From the NCBI GenBank assembly GCA_934463115.1, contig CAKSIN010000001.1:124001-188000 (forward strand): a DNA stretch of 64,000 nt. The letters are read 5' to 3'. A program made the position numbers and the translations under genes. Shown here piece by piece: positions 17,532 through 28,000 of the stretch (its first letter is position 1; every line of letters begins with the position of its first letter). The notes beneath the pieces are model-generated. The model ran no database searches. It was not told the origin of the DNA and was given only the letters and a program-made list of their open reading frames with translations. The DNA is from an uncultured Clostridia bacterium (lineage in GTDB: Bacteria > Bacillota > Clostridia > UMGS1810).

Positions 17532-20500
17532 GTGGCAAAAAGATTACGCAGATTAGCTGCGCTGCTGTCGGCGGCAATATTGGCTGTTGTGTCATTTCCT
17601 GCCGGCGTCGGCGCGTATAATCTTGAGGCTTATTATGACTCCAAGCCCAAAACGGTAGAGAATTTTTCCGAGGTAAAACAGAATTTTGAAACGGTTGACC
17701 TGTCGGCTTATGCGACAACCGGTCTGAGTGACGAAGTTGCCGGAGACGGTATCGGCGGATGGTCTGATCAGGGAAGTGTTAATGATTTCTCGACATTTAA
17801 TTTAAAGGGAATTAATAATTTAAGCGGTATACCGTTTTATATAACAAATCCGATTACAAACGGCGGCAAATCGGTGATTATGCTTTCCGGGCGCGATGAT
17901 AAGCGCCTGCCGCTGTCCGTGGAAATACCGATAGGCAAAAAAGCCGGCGGAGTGTATATATTACATAACGCCGTGTGGGGCGACCGCAATAACGTATGCG
18001 GTAATTATGTCTATGTGTACGATGACGGAACAGAGTATGCAGTTGAGCAGATTGTAGGACAGCAGATACCCGGCTGGTGGTCGGTTCATTACACCGATTA
18101 CTGCATTCCGGGGTGGACGGGAAGCAACAATACCACCATTATTTCAAACTCAATATACGCATGCATAAATCCGTTTCCGGAAAAGACAATATCAAAGATA
18201 AGGCTTGAGTCGAACAACTATTGCTACATGGCGATTTTCGGGTTGACTCTGACGGATATTGCGCCTGTTTTGCCAAAGATAGAACAGGAGGATATCGGCA
18301 ATCCCGATACTACCGATTGGTTTACGTATGTTCCGTGCTACGATGCCGACGCGTTTGAGGGCACTGCGCTCGATATGTCGTGGCTTAATGATGATTTTTC
18401 CGCGCTGGGGCACGGCGCACTTTTAACGGACGGCGAGGATTTTGTATACGAGGATGGAACCAAAACTAAGTTTTGGGGAGTTAACTATCAGTTAATTGCA
18501 TATCCGTCTCACGAGGAGTCGGACTATGAGGCAAAAAGAATTGCTCAGAGCGGATTTAACTGCGTCAGAGTGTCGTCACCGACTTTGTCGGATGGTAATA
18601 CAACGGTGTTTGCAATAGACAGAACGACCTCGAGGCTTATCGGATTCAATGATGAAAGAATGGACAGGTTCTGCTATTTCCTGTATGCTCTCAAAAAAGA
18701 GGGCATATCAATAATGCTGCAATTGCCCGATCTTTCCGGAGCGATGAGGAGCGTTGACAATAATATGCAGGATATAAATTTAATCGAAGTCGGTGTCGGA
18801 CAATATGATCCCGATCTCATTAAACTGAATAATGAGGCGGCGCGGATGTATCTCGATTATGTCAATCCGTATACGGGACAGCGCATTGCCGATGACGAAT
18901 CGGTGCAGTTTATGTATCTGTATAACGAGGCAACGATATTTATGATAAGTAAATACCGCTCGCCATATTATTACGAAGTACTGAAAGGCTATTTTAACGA
19001 GTGGCTTCGAAAGAAATACTCAACGCGCAGCGAAATGGCAGCCGCATGGGAAAACAGCAACCCGAAATATGACAAGCTCCGCGATGATGAGAATCAGTTT
19101 GACGGAACGGTTGATATAAATCCGCCGGAGACATATTACAAGACATCACCGGCGCGCGTTAATGACTGCATGGAGTTTATATCGGATTTGACGGAAGAAA
19201 AATACAGCGAACGTTTTGACTATTTGCGGTCGCTCGGTTTCAAAGGGAGACTGATAGGAAGTACACGTTACGGCGACAGAAGCTCGTCGGCATTTTATTC
19301 GAATCTGATGAGCACGGATGTCGGCGATACACATGCATACAACAACCCGATAAACGGAGCTGTGCTGTGGTCGGGCAATTCAATCAAAATACCGTCAAGC
19401 GATCTTGAGAACGGCGGCGACAGCTACATGAAAAGGCTGAGTTCGCATAAACCGTACAACCGCGCATATACGATAACCGAGTGGAATGCCACAATTCCGA
19501 ACCCGTATGCATGCGAGGATTATCTGATGATACCGGCATTTGCATCCATGCAAAACTGGAATCCGTTCCTGTTCACCTGGAATGAGGGAACATCGCTCGA
19601 CACGTTCAAAAATACTGTTGAGGTGCCGAAGTTAATCCGAAATTACAGAAGTTTTGACCTGAACGAATCACCGGCAATGCTTTATTCGCTGCCTGTTATG
19701 GCAATGGTGTTCAGACGCGGAGATATAAAGGAAGCGGACAAAGCGTTTTATTACAGCCGTCTGTCGCGCGACGAAACGCTTTCAAACGACACAAAGAAAG
19801 ATGTTCAGGACTTTACATATGCTCTCGCCGGAAAAACAGGTGTGGCATATGACGATGTGGGTTACGACGAGTCTATAAACAGCAATGATGTTTTAAAACT
19901 CAAAAGTATAGGAGATAAAACCGGTGTTTATACATCAATCACCGGCGAACTTCAGACGGATTTAAACAAAAAGATATTTAAAGTCAACACCGAGCGTACT
20001 CAGGCTGCAACGGGATTTCTGGGCAACAACACCATTGATACATCGGACGCATCGTTTGATATTGATACAAAGTTTGCCACCGTTTTCTTAAGTTCACTGT
20101 CCTACGATTCGCTGAAAGACTGTGATTCCATGCTCCTTACGGCAGTCAGCCGTCACAAAAACTGGGAGCAGAAAATGAATGAGCAGGGAACAAAGTTCCT
20201 TACAAATGCCGAGGGACCTATTATCATAGAACAGATAACAGGAAATATCACCTTGAAAAGTTACGATACATTCAAGGTTTATGCCCTTGGCTCAGACGGC
20301 AGCAGACAATCCGAGGTTAAAACGGAAAAGACAAAAGAGGGATACACAAAAATAATTCTGGAGAGAGACAACAAAACGGTAAATTATGAGATAGTGCGAA
20401 CCGCAAAATCCGCACAAAAATATATCGGAAGTGTTGACTTCCTGGAGAATACAGACTTTGGAAATATTGTGGGTGACCTCGGAAAATACGAAGATAAGAG

Positions 20501-21005
20501 AAATAAAATAGAACGTGTGCTGCTCCAGAATTTCATGAAATGCACGGACGAGAGATGTTTTTCGCCGGATTTGACCGTTACACGCGGACAGTTCGCGGAT
20601 ATTATAGTTAAATCAAACGGTTTGTCGGGCGCATCGGAAAGTAATTTTAACGATGTTCCCTTAACGCATGAGTATCAGGAATCAATAAATACTCTGAAAA
20701 CGCTCGGTGTAATATCGGGAGATTCCAACGGCAATTTTAATCCCGATATGCCGATAACTGTGGAAGATATGGCTGTGATTGTTGACAGAGCTATAAACAT
20801 CTCAAAAAAATACCGAAATAAAAATTTGAGTGTGAATATTTCGCAGTATACGGACAGCGGTATGATTTCGGATTATGCCCTGAGCAGTATAAAAAGATTG
20901 CTTTCCGAGGATATATTGGAAACAGAGAATAATATGTTAAATCCGAAAGGATATTTAACACGCGCAGATGCAGCGACTGTTGTTTACAATATATTGTGGA
21001 AATAA
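17532..21005 (+). CDS. S-layer-anchored clan GH-A-like glycoside hydrolase
   Basis: This 1157-residue exported protein starts at the GTG at 17532, 7 bases after GGGGGTG. A signal peptide (RLRRLAALLSAAILAVVSFP) ends near GVGAYN. A discoidin/jelly-roll-like region fills about 30-250. A beta/alpha-barrel follows, beginning near residue 300 (EDGTKTKFWGVNYQL). The candidate acid/base is E466 in LYNEATIF and the candidate nucleophile is E650 in ITEWNATIPNPY, the paired strand-4 and strand-7 glutamates of clan GH-A. Three SLH repeats occupy about 990-1157. The protein is paralogous to the 22135-25008 product. The substrate cannot be told from sequence. The gene ends in a strong terminator and closes the operon that begins upstream. 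Confidence 0.82.
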   Translation: MAKRLRRLAALLSAAILAVVSFPAGVGAYNLEAYYDSKPKTVENFSEVKQNFETVDLSAYATTGLSDEVAGDGIGGWSDQGSVNDFSTFNLKGINNLSGIPFYITNPITNGGKSVIMLSGRDDKRLPLSVEIPIGKKAGGVYILHNAVWGDRNNVCGNYVYVYDDGTEYAVEQIVGQQIPGWWSVHYTDYCIPGWTGSNNTTIISNSIYACINPFPEKTISKIRLESNNYCYMAIFGLTLTDIAPVLPKIEQEDIGNPDTTDWFTYVPCYDADAFEGTALDMSWLNDDFSALGHGALLTDGEDFVYEDGTKTKFWGVNYQLIAYPSHEESDYEAKRIAQSGFNCVRVSSPTLSDGNTTVFAIDRTTSRLIGFNDERMDRFCYFLYALKKEGISIMLQLPDLSGAMRSVDNNMQDINLIEVGVGQYDPDLIKLNNEAARMYLDYVNPYTGQRIADDESVQFMYLYNEATIFMISKYRSPYYYEVLKGYFNEWLRKKYSTRSEMAAAWENSNPKYDKLRDDENQFDGTVDINPPETYYKTSPARVNDCMEFISDLTEEKYSERFDYLRSLGFKGRLIGSTRYGDRSSSAFYSNLMSTDVGDTHAYNNPINGAVLWSGNSIKIPSSDLENGGDSYMKRLSSHKPYNRAYTITEWNATIPNPYACEDYLMIPAFASMQNWNPFLFTWNEGTSLDTFKNTVEVPKLIRNYRSFDLNESPAMLYSLPVMAMVFRRGDIKEADKAFYYSRLSRDETLSNDTKKDVQDFTYALAGKTGVAYDDVGYDESINSNDVLKLKSIGDKTGVYTSITGELQTDLNKKIFKVNTERTQAATGFLGNNTIDTSDASFDIDTKFATVFLSSLSYDSLKDCDSMLLTAVSRHKNWEQKMNEQGTKFLTNAEGPIIIEQITGNITLKSYDTFKVYALGSDGSRQSEVKTEKTKEGYTKIILERDNKTVNYEIVRTAKSAQKYIGSVDFLENTDFGNIVGDLGKYEDKRNKIERVLLQNFMKCTDERCFSPDLTVTRGQFADIIVKSNGLSGASESNFNDVPLTHEYQESINTLKTLGVISGDSNGNFNPDMPITVEDMAVIVDRAINISKKYRNKNLSVNISQYTDSGMISDYALSSIKRLLSEDILETENNMLNPKGYLTRADAATVVYNILWK

Positions 21006-21023
21006 ATGATGTATGCCAAATAC

Positions 21024-21075
21024 AAAAAAGAGTTGCAGCAAGAACGAATTTCGTTCTTTGCTGCAACTCTTTTTT
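21024..21075 (+). terminator. Strong bidirectional intrinsic terminator
   Basis: AAAAAAGAGTTGCAGCAAGAACG pairs with CGTTCTTTGCTGCAACTCTTTTTT in a near-perfect long stem with T-runs on both strands. It separates the hydrolase gene from the convergent AraC gene. Confidence 0.92.
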
Positions 21076-21129
21076 GAGGGCTTTGAAAAATATTGCGGAA
21101 TGTGCATTTTTCAAAGCCTGTCAAGTGGT

Positions 21130-21897
21130 TTATATAAAATTTTGCGGAGATACTCCAAAGTGCTTTTTAAATGCGGTGGAGAAGTATTTTTCGTCGTCAT
21201 AGCCGCATTTGAGCGATATTTGCTTTATCGAAAAGTATTTTGTTTTGAGCATGGATTCTGCAAGCACCATCCGTTTGTTAATCTGATATTTCTTAGGCGA
21301 GAGGTTGTAACATTCCTTAAACAAACTGCGAAGATGCGATTCGCTTACCTCCAGTATATCTGCAAGCTCCGTAACGGAGAACTGGGAATTTGATATCTCT
21401 TTGTCAATATAGAATGCGGCACGCTGGGCAATGGATAGATTATATCCATCATTTGATGTAATGGTGTCGTTAAAAATAATATATAAAATTTTATACAAAT
21501 ATTCATTACACCGAAGTTTATATCCGTAGTTGTGATTGTTATATATGCGGTACATTTCGTCAAACAGTTTTTCATACAATTGATAGTTTTCGGGATAAAA
21601 CACGGATATATCTTTTTTTATGTCGCCGATTATACTGAAATGAACACAAATTATATCCTCGGACTCATAGCATTTCCTTTTGAAAATATAATCGGGCGGA
21701 ATTAATGATATTGATTTGGCATTTACATTAAGTGTTTTGGTGTTGTCAGTGAATGTACTGGTAGCCTTTTTTCTGTACGACAGCGACCAGTACGGGCAGT
21801 TTTCGCCGTTTCCTATTTCCAGTATTTCTCTTTTCGGACAGCGCATTTTGTAAACCGCGTCCACATTAAATATAGTATTAAAACCGTCGAAGAACAT
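21130..21897 (-). CDS. AraC-family transcriptional regulator
   Basis: This 255-residue regulator has a cupin-like N-terminal half (NVNAKSISLIPPDYIFKRKC) and a C-terminal double HTH domain at about 155-255. The two helices-turn-helices are SVTELADILEVSESHLRSLF and KYFSIKQISLKCGYDDEKYF, ending FKKHFGVSPQNF, the standard AraC signature. The ATG at 21897 follows GAGGGTGA. It has its own perfect promoter. It lies between the two GH-A-like hydrolase genes and probably controls one or both in response to a sugar ligand; the effector is unknown. Confidence 0.9.
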   Translation of the reverse strand: MFFDGFNTIFNVDAVYKMRCPKREILEIGNGENCPYWSLSYRKKATSTFTDNTKTLNVNAKSISLIPPDYIFKRKCYESEDIICVHFSIIGDIKKDISVFYPENYQLYEKLFDEMYRIYNNHNYGYKLRCNEYLYKILYIIFNDTITSNDGYNLSIAQRAAFYIDKEISNSQFSVTELADILEVSESHLRSLFKECYNLSPKKYQINKRMVLAESMLKTKYFSIKQISLKCGYDDEKYFSTAFKKHFGVSPQNFI

Positions 21898-21941
21898 TTT
21901 TTCACCCTCTCAGTGATGCTCAGCAAATGTATATTAGGTTA

Positions 21942-21970
21942 ATTATACAAAATCAACAAAAATAAGTCAA
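21942..21970 (-). promoter_or_regulatory. Promoter of the AraC-family gene
   Basis: On the minus strand, TTGACT and TATAAT are separated by 17 bases, 45 bases upstream of the start codon. The region 21971-22134 is AT-rich and shows no further feature. Confidence 0.85.
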
Positions 21971-22134
21971 TATACATCTTAAAAATTTAACTTCACAGCG
22001 TTTTTTAAACTTGTTTTCCGATATTATAATTGATAAAATTAAATGTTAGGCACTATAAATAATATTTTATTTTTTTATGATAACCCAAAATGTGCCGGGT
22101 GATACAAACATCCGAATAATTTGCCTCAAGGTAA

Positions 22135-25008
22135 TTATTCCCACATAATATTATATATAATACCGGCTGTTTCGGCACGCGTTAGCGTGTTGCTTTTTGC
22201 TGTATTTTCATTGATATAACCCTCGCCGATAAGTACTTTTTTAAATTCATCCGAATCGTAGTTTTGAACATTGTACTTTTGAGCCAGATCCGCTCCCCTG
22301 TCCGATGCCAGCGCGGCGTTGCCGAGTATGGAAATCATTTCATCCTTTGTAACGGCTGCATCCGGAAGAAGCTTGTTTTCAGCATATACCGAAAGCAAAC
22401 CGAGCCGCGCCGCAATTGCAATCTGTTTAAATTTTTTGTTTGTGCTGTCTACATCGGTAAAACGGGTTTGAGTGGAGTATGTGTAAATATTCAGTGCGTC
22501 AACAACAGCTCCGATAAAATCCTGACGTGTTACGGCTGAATCGGGTTTAAATTCGGTTTCGGATACCGAATCCATAATTCCAATCAGGCATGCCCTCTCA
22601 ACGGCGGTTCTGTCTGTCTCCGAAACGTCGTTAAACATAGGCTCTACAGTCAAATCGCCGAGCGATATGTGTTCGTTTTTCGTACCGCTTACGCTTTCCC
22701 TTATTATCTCGTAGTTCATAACACCGTTTACAAGCTCAAATTGCTTTCTGCCGTCGGTCAGTGTTGTAACGGCAATCTTTTGTGTATGCTGTCCCGAATT
22801 GTCGAGTGCATAAACAGAAATTGCGTCGGTTGTCTTTAAGGTGACGTTTCCGGTGATTGACTCAACCAAAATCGGGGCGCTGCCGATTTTTCCGTCGACA
22901 AAATATTGCCCGTCCGCCGTCATTTCCTGGTCTGTGTTCACCTGATGTCCCACGGTTGTGAGCAGGAGTCTGTTGCTTTTGCAAATATCCTCATTGCCGA
23001 CAGACGTAAGGTACACGGTTGCAAATTCGTTATTTATTTTAAATATTACATCGTCAAGCTCAATATCCTTATCGGAAATAAATCCGGCTGTTGCTTGAGC
23101 TGCGGCTGTGTTCAGCTTGTAAATTCTTTCATTTGTGTCGTAGGACATATCCCCGGTTATTGAAACAAATTTTCCCTCTTCGTTAAACTTCTTTGTAAGA
23201 TACAGAATATCGTTGCTGTTCTTTGAGTCGTCATATGGCATATAGTCGTCAAATGCCATACCGGTTTTGCCAACAAGGGCAGACATGTGAGACAATGTCT
23301 GAAGATTTACAAAATTGTCTATCTTGGAATATACAGACGGTGAATCACGCTGAAAATCCTTGTCGAACGGCTCACTGCCTTTGTAGCGTTCGTAGTAAAA
23401 GCCGGATTGCGCTTCTTTTGCGTCGCGGCGCAGAAATATTGCAGAGGCAGCAGGCAGAGCTGATATAAAATTCGGCTGATTGTATGTGGAATACTGCTCG
23501 TTAATGCTCATGTTATCCGATGAATATGAGCTTATTGTATTAAGTCCCCAGTCATACATTACCATGTTCATGTTCTGCATTGCGCCGTAGGCGGACATAA
23601 GCAGTAGTCCCTCGGATTTGTATGGGTTAAGGGTGGCGTAGTTCCACTCGCTCAGCACATGCGGTTTTCCGAGAACATTTTTTGTTATTGAATGTGTCAC
23701 ATAAAAATATCCGTTTTCCGAAAGTGTGTCCGATGTGCCGGGGGTATTCGATGTTGTTCCCAATGTTGATGACGGAAGTTCCTTTAAACCGGTGCTCGTC
23801 TGACGTTCGCCGGTTGAGGGATTTTCGTACAATATGCATGCCGAACCGTTTATATGCCCTTTGTATAAATGAGATTCAATCAAGTCCATATCGTTGTTCG
23901 AATAGAAATTAAGCAGTGTAAACGTCTGATTGTCATATCCCGTACATCCTGATATGAGGCAGCGAACACCGATGTTGTTTCTGAGGTATTGCGTCATGTC
24001 CTTAAAGTAATTCATCTGCAAATCCGTCAGGAATCTGTTTGATTCTTCCTGGCGCGGTTTTGTGTAAATTGTGGCTATATAAAAATTGTCATTTCGCCTT
24101 TTGTCAAACGGAGGCAGCTCTACCGTACCGACATCACCTTCAATGCTTTCGCCCTCAATCAATGTCATGTCCACGCTGGAGTTGTACGGATATTTGTGGA
24201 ACCAGGCTTTTTTAAGAGCGTCGTCGGTTTTGTATTTTTTCTTCAGGTAATCGTTAAAGAATGTTTTAAGCTCATTGTTGTAGTAATCCGATGTCATATC
24301 GCCAGAAGCTGCGGTTATAACGCTTGTCTCATTGCGAAGATTCATAAATACCATTGCCGGATCGTCGGCAAGGCATATGCCTGTATATGGGTTGCGATAG
24401 CTGAAAAGCTCCCCAATCATCTTTTTCTGGAGATTTATAAGGTTTTGGTTTGAATATCCGTATATTCCAAAACTTTTGGGAGTGTTTTCAACATCGGTAA
24501 CGTTGTCATCTTCCGAGTACCAGTAACCTGCGTTTAAGTCAAAAATATAGTAAATTCCGCGCTTTTTCAGTTCATTTAAGAAAAAGCAGAGTCTGTCCAT
24601 GTTTTCTTCATTTATCACTCTGCCGCCGGTTGATTTTCTGCCGGTAAATATCTCGTTTTCCATGCTTATAAACCGCACAAGGTTGTACCCGAGCTGCGAA
24701 AATCGTTTTGCAAGCAGTGCGGAATCCTCATATTCCGGGATTGTATCTTCATCGGACAGACCGATTCCCCAAAAACGGATATTGGTATTATCCTCAAAAA
24801 AGAAATTGTCATCTTCTGTGTATGTCAGAAAACCGTGTTTTCCGGCAGGAGCGTCAAGAAGGTACGACGCGTCGAGCGCAGTTCCGTCTATTTTGTCGGT
24901 GTCGGGTATGTCGTATTTGAACCAGCCGGAGCTGTCGGCAGATACAAAGGCAAACATGCTTGCAATAATAACGAAAGTTAACGTAAATACTGTAATTTTC
25001 AGCTTCAT
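22135..25008 (-). CDS. S-layer-anchored clan GH-A-like glycoside hydrolase, paralogue of 17532-21005
   Basis: This 957-residue exported protein begins with a signal peptide (MKLKITVFTLTFVIIASMFA, cleavage near VSADSS). A GH-A-like barrel begins at about residue 30 (FFFEDNTNIRFWGIGLSD). The candidate acid/base is E227 in MNLRNETSVI and the candidate nucleophile is E454 in LSEWNYATLNPYKSEG, matching the positions in its paralogue. A beta-rich region follows. SLH repeats occupy about 795-957 (FKPDSAVTRQDFIGAVV, AVTKDEMISILGNAAL, NTLTRAETAGIIYNIMWE). Unlike its paralogue it lacks the roughly 250-residue N-terminal jelly-roll region. GAGAGGAT precedes the ATG. It lies 28 bases downstream of the GLUG protein gene on the same strand, so the two are probably co-transcribed. 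Confidence 0.82.
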   Translation of the reverse strand: MKLKITVFTLTFVIIASMFAFVSADSSGWFKYDIPDTDKIDGTALDASYLLDAPAGKHGFLTYTEDDNFFFEDNTNIRFWGIGLSDEDTIPEYEDSALLAKRFSQLGYNLVRFISMENEIFTGRKSTGGRVINEENMDRLCFFLNELKKRGIYYIFDLNAGYWYSEDDNVTDVENTPKSFGIYGYSNQNLINLQKKMIGELFSYRNPYTGICLADDPAMVFMNLRNETSVITAASGDMTSDYYNNELKTFFNDYLKKKYKTDDALKKAWFHKYPYNSSVDMTLIEGESIEGDVGTVELPPFDKRRNDNFYIATIYTKPRQEESNRFLTDLQMNYFKDMTQYLRNNIGVRCLISGCTGYDNQTFTLLNFYSNNDMDLIESHLYKGHINGSACILYENPSTGERQTSTGLKELPSSTLGTTSNTPGTSDTLSENGYFYVTHSITKNVLGKPHVLSEWNYATLNPYKSEGLLLMSAYGAMQNMNMVMYDWGLNTISSYSSDNMSINEQYSTYNQPNFISALPAASAIFLRRDAKEAQSGFYYERYKGSEPFDKDFQRDSPSVYSKIDNFVNLQTLSHMSALVGKTGMAFDDYMPYDDSKNSNDILYLTKKFNEEGKFVSITGDMSYDTNERIYKLNTAAAQATAGFISDKDIELDDVIFKINNEFATVYLTSVGNEDICKSNRLLLTTVGHQVNTDQEMTADGQYFVDGKIGSAPILVESITGNVTLKTTDAISVYALDNSGQHTQKIAVTTLTDGRKQFELVNGVMNYEIIRESVSGTKNEHISLGDLTVEPMFNDVSETDRTAVERACLIGIMDSVSETEFKPDSAVTRQDFIGAVVDALNIYTYSTQTRFTDVDSTNKKFKQIAIAARLGLLSVYAENKLLPDAAVTKDEMISILGNAALASDRGADLAQKYNVQNYDSDEFKKVLIGEGYINENTAKSNTLTRAETAGIIYNIMWE

Positions 25009-25036
25009 TTTATCCTCTCCATTTTCTTCATAGTAA

Positions 25037-28000
25037 TCATTTGGATTTTGTCAGTGTTTTATCTGCTGCATACGGGCATGCAGAGCCGTTCCACGCGAAA
25101 ATACGAAGCTGTGTTATGTCATCACTGAATTTCAGATTGTTTAAAACAATATTGTTGTTTCCGCGTTTTATATTGATTTTTGAACTGCATACTGTGCCGA
25201 CGTTTCCGCCTTCGTCATATGCGGCAACGTATACCAATGTATCGGGTATATTGACCTTTGAATATATAGAAAACTCAAGCGACGATACCTGAGATATATT
25301 GTCAAACAGGGAGTTATTCACATTACCGTTTGCACCGGAGATAATTACCAGCGGATTGTCATCACTTTCGGTAACAATATATGAATTGAGCATATATTCT
25401 TTTTCGCCGATTATTGTGCTGAATTTTATCTCACTGCCTGCCGCTGCGCTAAAGTCGGATGTGCATAGCTTTTTTACGCCGTTTATTTCGCAGTAAGTAT
25501 CGTTTTGGCAATATACGGAGATTATTTGTGTGTCGACATCGTCTCCGGGTTTGGAATGTACATCAGCGTGCAGTATATCCAATTCGCCGTTTTGTCCCGA
25601 AACCCACGGGAAAGAGTTTTTTTCAAGACCTCGGTTGAGAATGTCGGGATTATCCGACTCGCTGCCGCTGTTTGACGCAGAACCGTTATATATCAGTCCG
25701 AACGGTATGCCGGAGCAATATGATGTATAATTAATATTTCCGTTTATGACGGCGGCAATGCCGGCAGTAATAATATTGCTTGAGACCGTGCCCATTGCCG
25801 ACGGCATTTCGGCGGTAAGGGCACAGCCGGAGATTTCCCCGGTAAGCATTCCGCAGAGCCCGCCGATATATGCGGTCGGAGCGGAACGCTGTGCGGCGGT
25901 TGTGCCGAATTTTATTGCGCAATTTCCTTTGCATCCCGTCATAGTACCGCTTAGTATACCGATTATGCCGCCGCATTTTGTATTTACATTTTCCAAATTA
26001 TTTTCTATAACAATATTTCCGTTTGCTCTTGAGGCAGACACATTGCCGGACAAAAATCCCGCAATATTTCCGCTGACGGAATTGATATTTTTAAAATTCA
26101 TCACACACTCCGCCGAAACATTTTCTATCGTGGTATTTTCGGCAAATGCCGCAGCTCCGCCGGCATATATCAGTTCATTGGGCAATTTATCACTTGCAGA
26201 AAATTCCGCAGTAATATTGAGGTTTTTTATTGTTGCTCCGCGCGTTATTCCAAACAAACCCATATATTTGACAGGCGATGATATCCTTACGCCGTAAACG
26301 GAATATCCGTTGCCGTTAAGCGAACCGCTGAACGGTTTCGCAGTAGAGCCTACGGGCTGCCATTCATCGGAGAGCGTAATGTCGTTTGTGAGTATAAAAT
26401 TTCTGTCGGGGTACAGCGAAATTTGAGCAAGTTCCTGCTGTGTCGAAATCGTGTACGGATTATCTTTGGTGCCGTTTCCGGCGGTAAAAGGCGGATTGGA
26501 CGCGCTTTCATTCAGCGTTGGATAACCGTTGTTTTCGCCTTTTGAAATACGCCAGATACTGTCAAAATCCCAGTTGGTGTAAAGGTCGGCGGACTTCATA
26601 AGTTCCGTCACTGCCCCGAATCTATCTTGAACATCCGATTTAAATACGGTTATGTCGGAGTAGCAGGATGTGATTATTCCGCTGTTTTTGATGCAGGAAT
26701 GACTCGCGGACATTCCGCCGTACGGCTCATCTCCGAGTTTGGCGGCACTGTAGCAGTTGCGGATGTTTCCGCTGTTATTGTTTACAAATGCCGAAACATC
26801 ATTTCCGCAAACAGTGCCTGTAAAAAAGCAATTATCGATTGTGCCGTCATTTTCACATGCAAATCCTGCCGCCGTAAAGTAATGCCCGTCTCTGTCCGTC
26901 ATGGCGAGTACGTTGGATTTTGAGAAACACTTGGTTATTGTTCCGCCCTCGTTTACCGCGGCAAGTCCGCCGATACAGCGAATCTGGCTGTCGGTGTAAA
27001 AATTACCGTTGTACCGTATATCCATGTCGGTTTTTAAAACATTTCCCGACGTCGGTGTATAATTTGACAGAGCGACAAAACCGTTTTTGTTTTTTCCGAC
27101 AATGCCGCCGGCATAACCGGAGCGACAGAGTATACTTCCGCTTGAGGAGCATTTGTATATCTTTCCGCTGTTGTATCCGACGCATCCGCCTGCATTTGAG
27201 ACATAGACGGCATTTTTGGCATGCGCCAGTTTGGCTTTTACCGTTCCGGATGAGGTGCACTTTGTGATTAATGATGAATTGTATCCGCATATTCCGCCTG
27301 CGTCTATTGCAACATCATATTTAATGGGGCAGCTGAGGCCATACGAATACACTTCGCTGCCGCTTGTACAATTACTTACCTTATATGTATTGGTGCCGCA
27401 TATTCCGCCTGCATAGGAATATCCTTTGTCCTTTGATATGATTAAATGAGATACTGTTTTTCCTTTTGATGTGCAGTTCTGCACTGTTCCGGCGTTGTCA
27501 CCGGCTATACCTCCGGATGCGGCAGAGCTGTATTTTGCCTCGGCTTCGGACGTACAGTCCGCGGTGCAATCGGATATAATACCTTTATTTACGGCTGTGA
27601 TTCCGCCGGCGTATGAATCGGCATAGTTTGCCCTGTAGTCGTCACCGGTTCCGGTGTTGGTGTTCAATGCCGCAACATTCGGCGAGTGTTCACTGGTTTT
27701 GCCTATCTTGCTCAGAGCGTTGATTGTAAATGATAATTTTCCCGAAAAGTTCGTATTTGTGATAATACCGCCGTTATATCCGGTTATTCCGCCGCAGCAT
27801 GTCAGGGTTTTACCTTTTGAAACTATGGCTGCGCCGCTGTCCGAAACAGAGCACTGTACAATTTTTCCGTTGTCAATGTATCCGGCAATTATACCGGCAT
27901 ATATATTTTTTTCGGAAACAGACGGCGGATTGATTGTTGCATTAACTATATTGAGGTTGGATATTTCCGCGTCTTTAATATATCCGAACAGTCCGTAGTA

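Noticed and set aside
21013..21393. A 126-codon plus-strand frame after the hydrolase gene
   Set aside because: It begins inside the terminator hairpin and runs antisense to the AraC gene.
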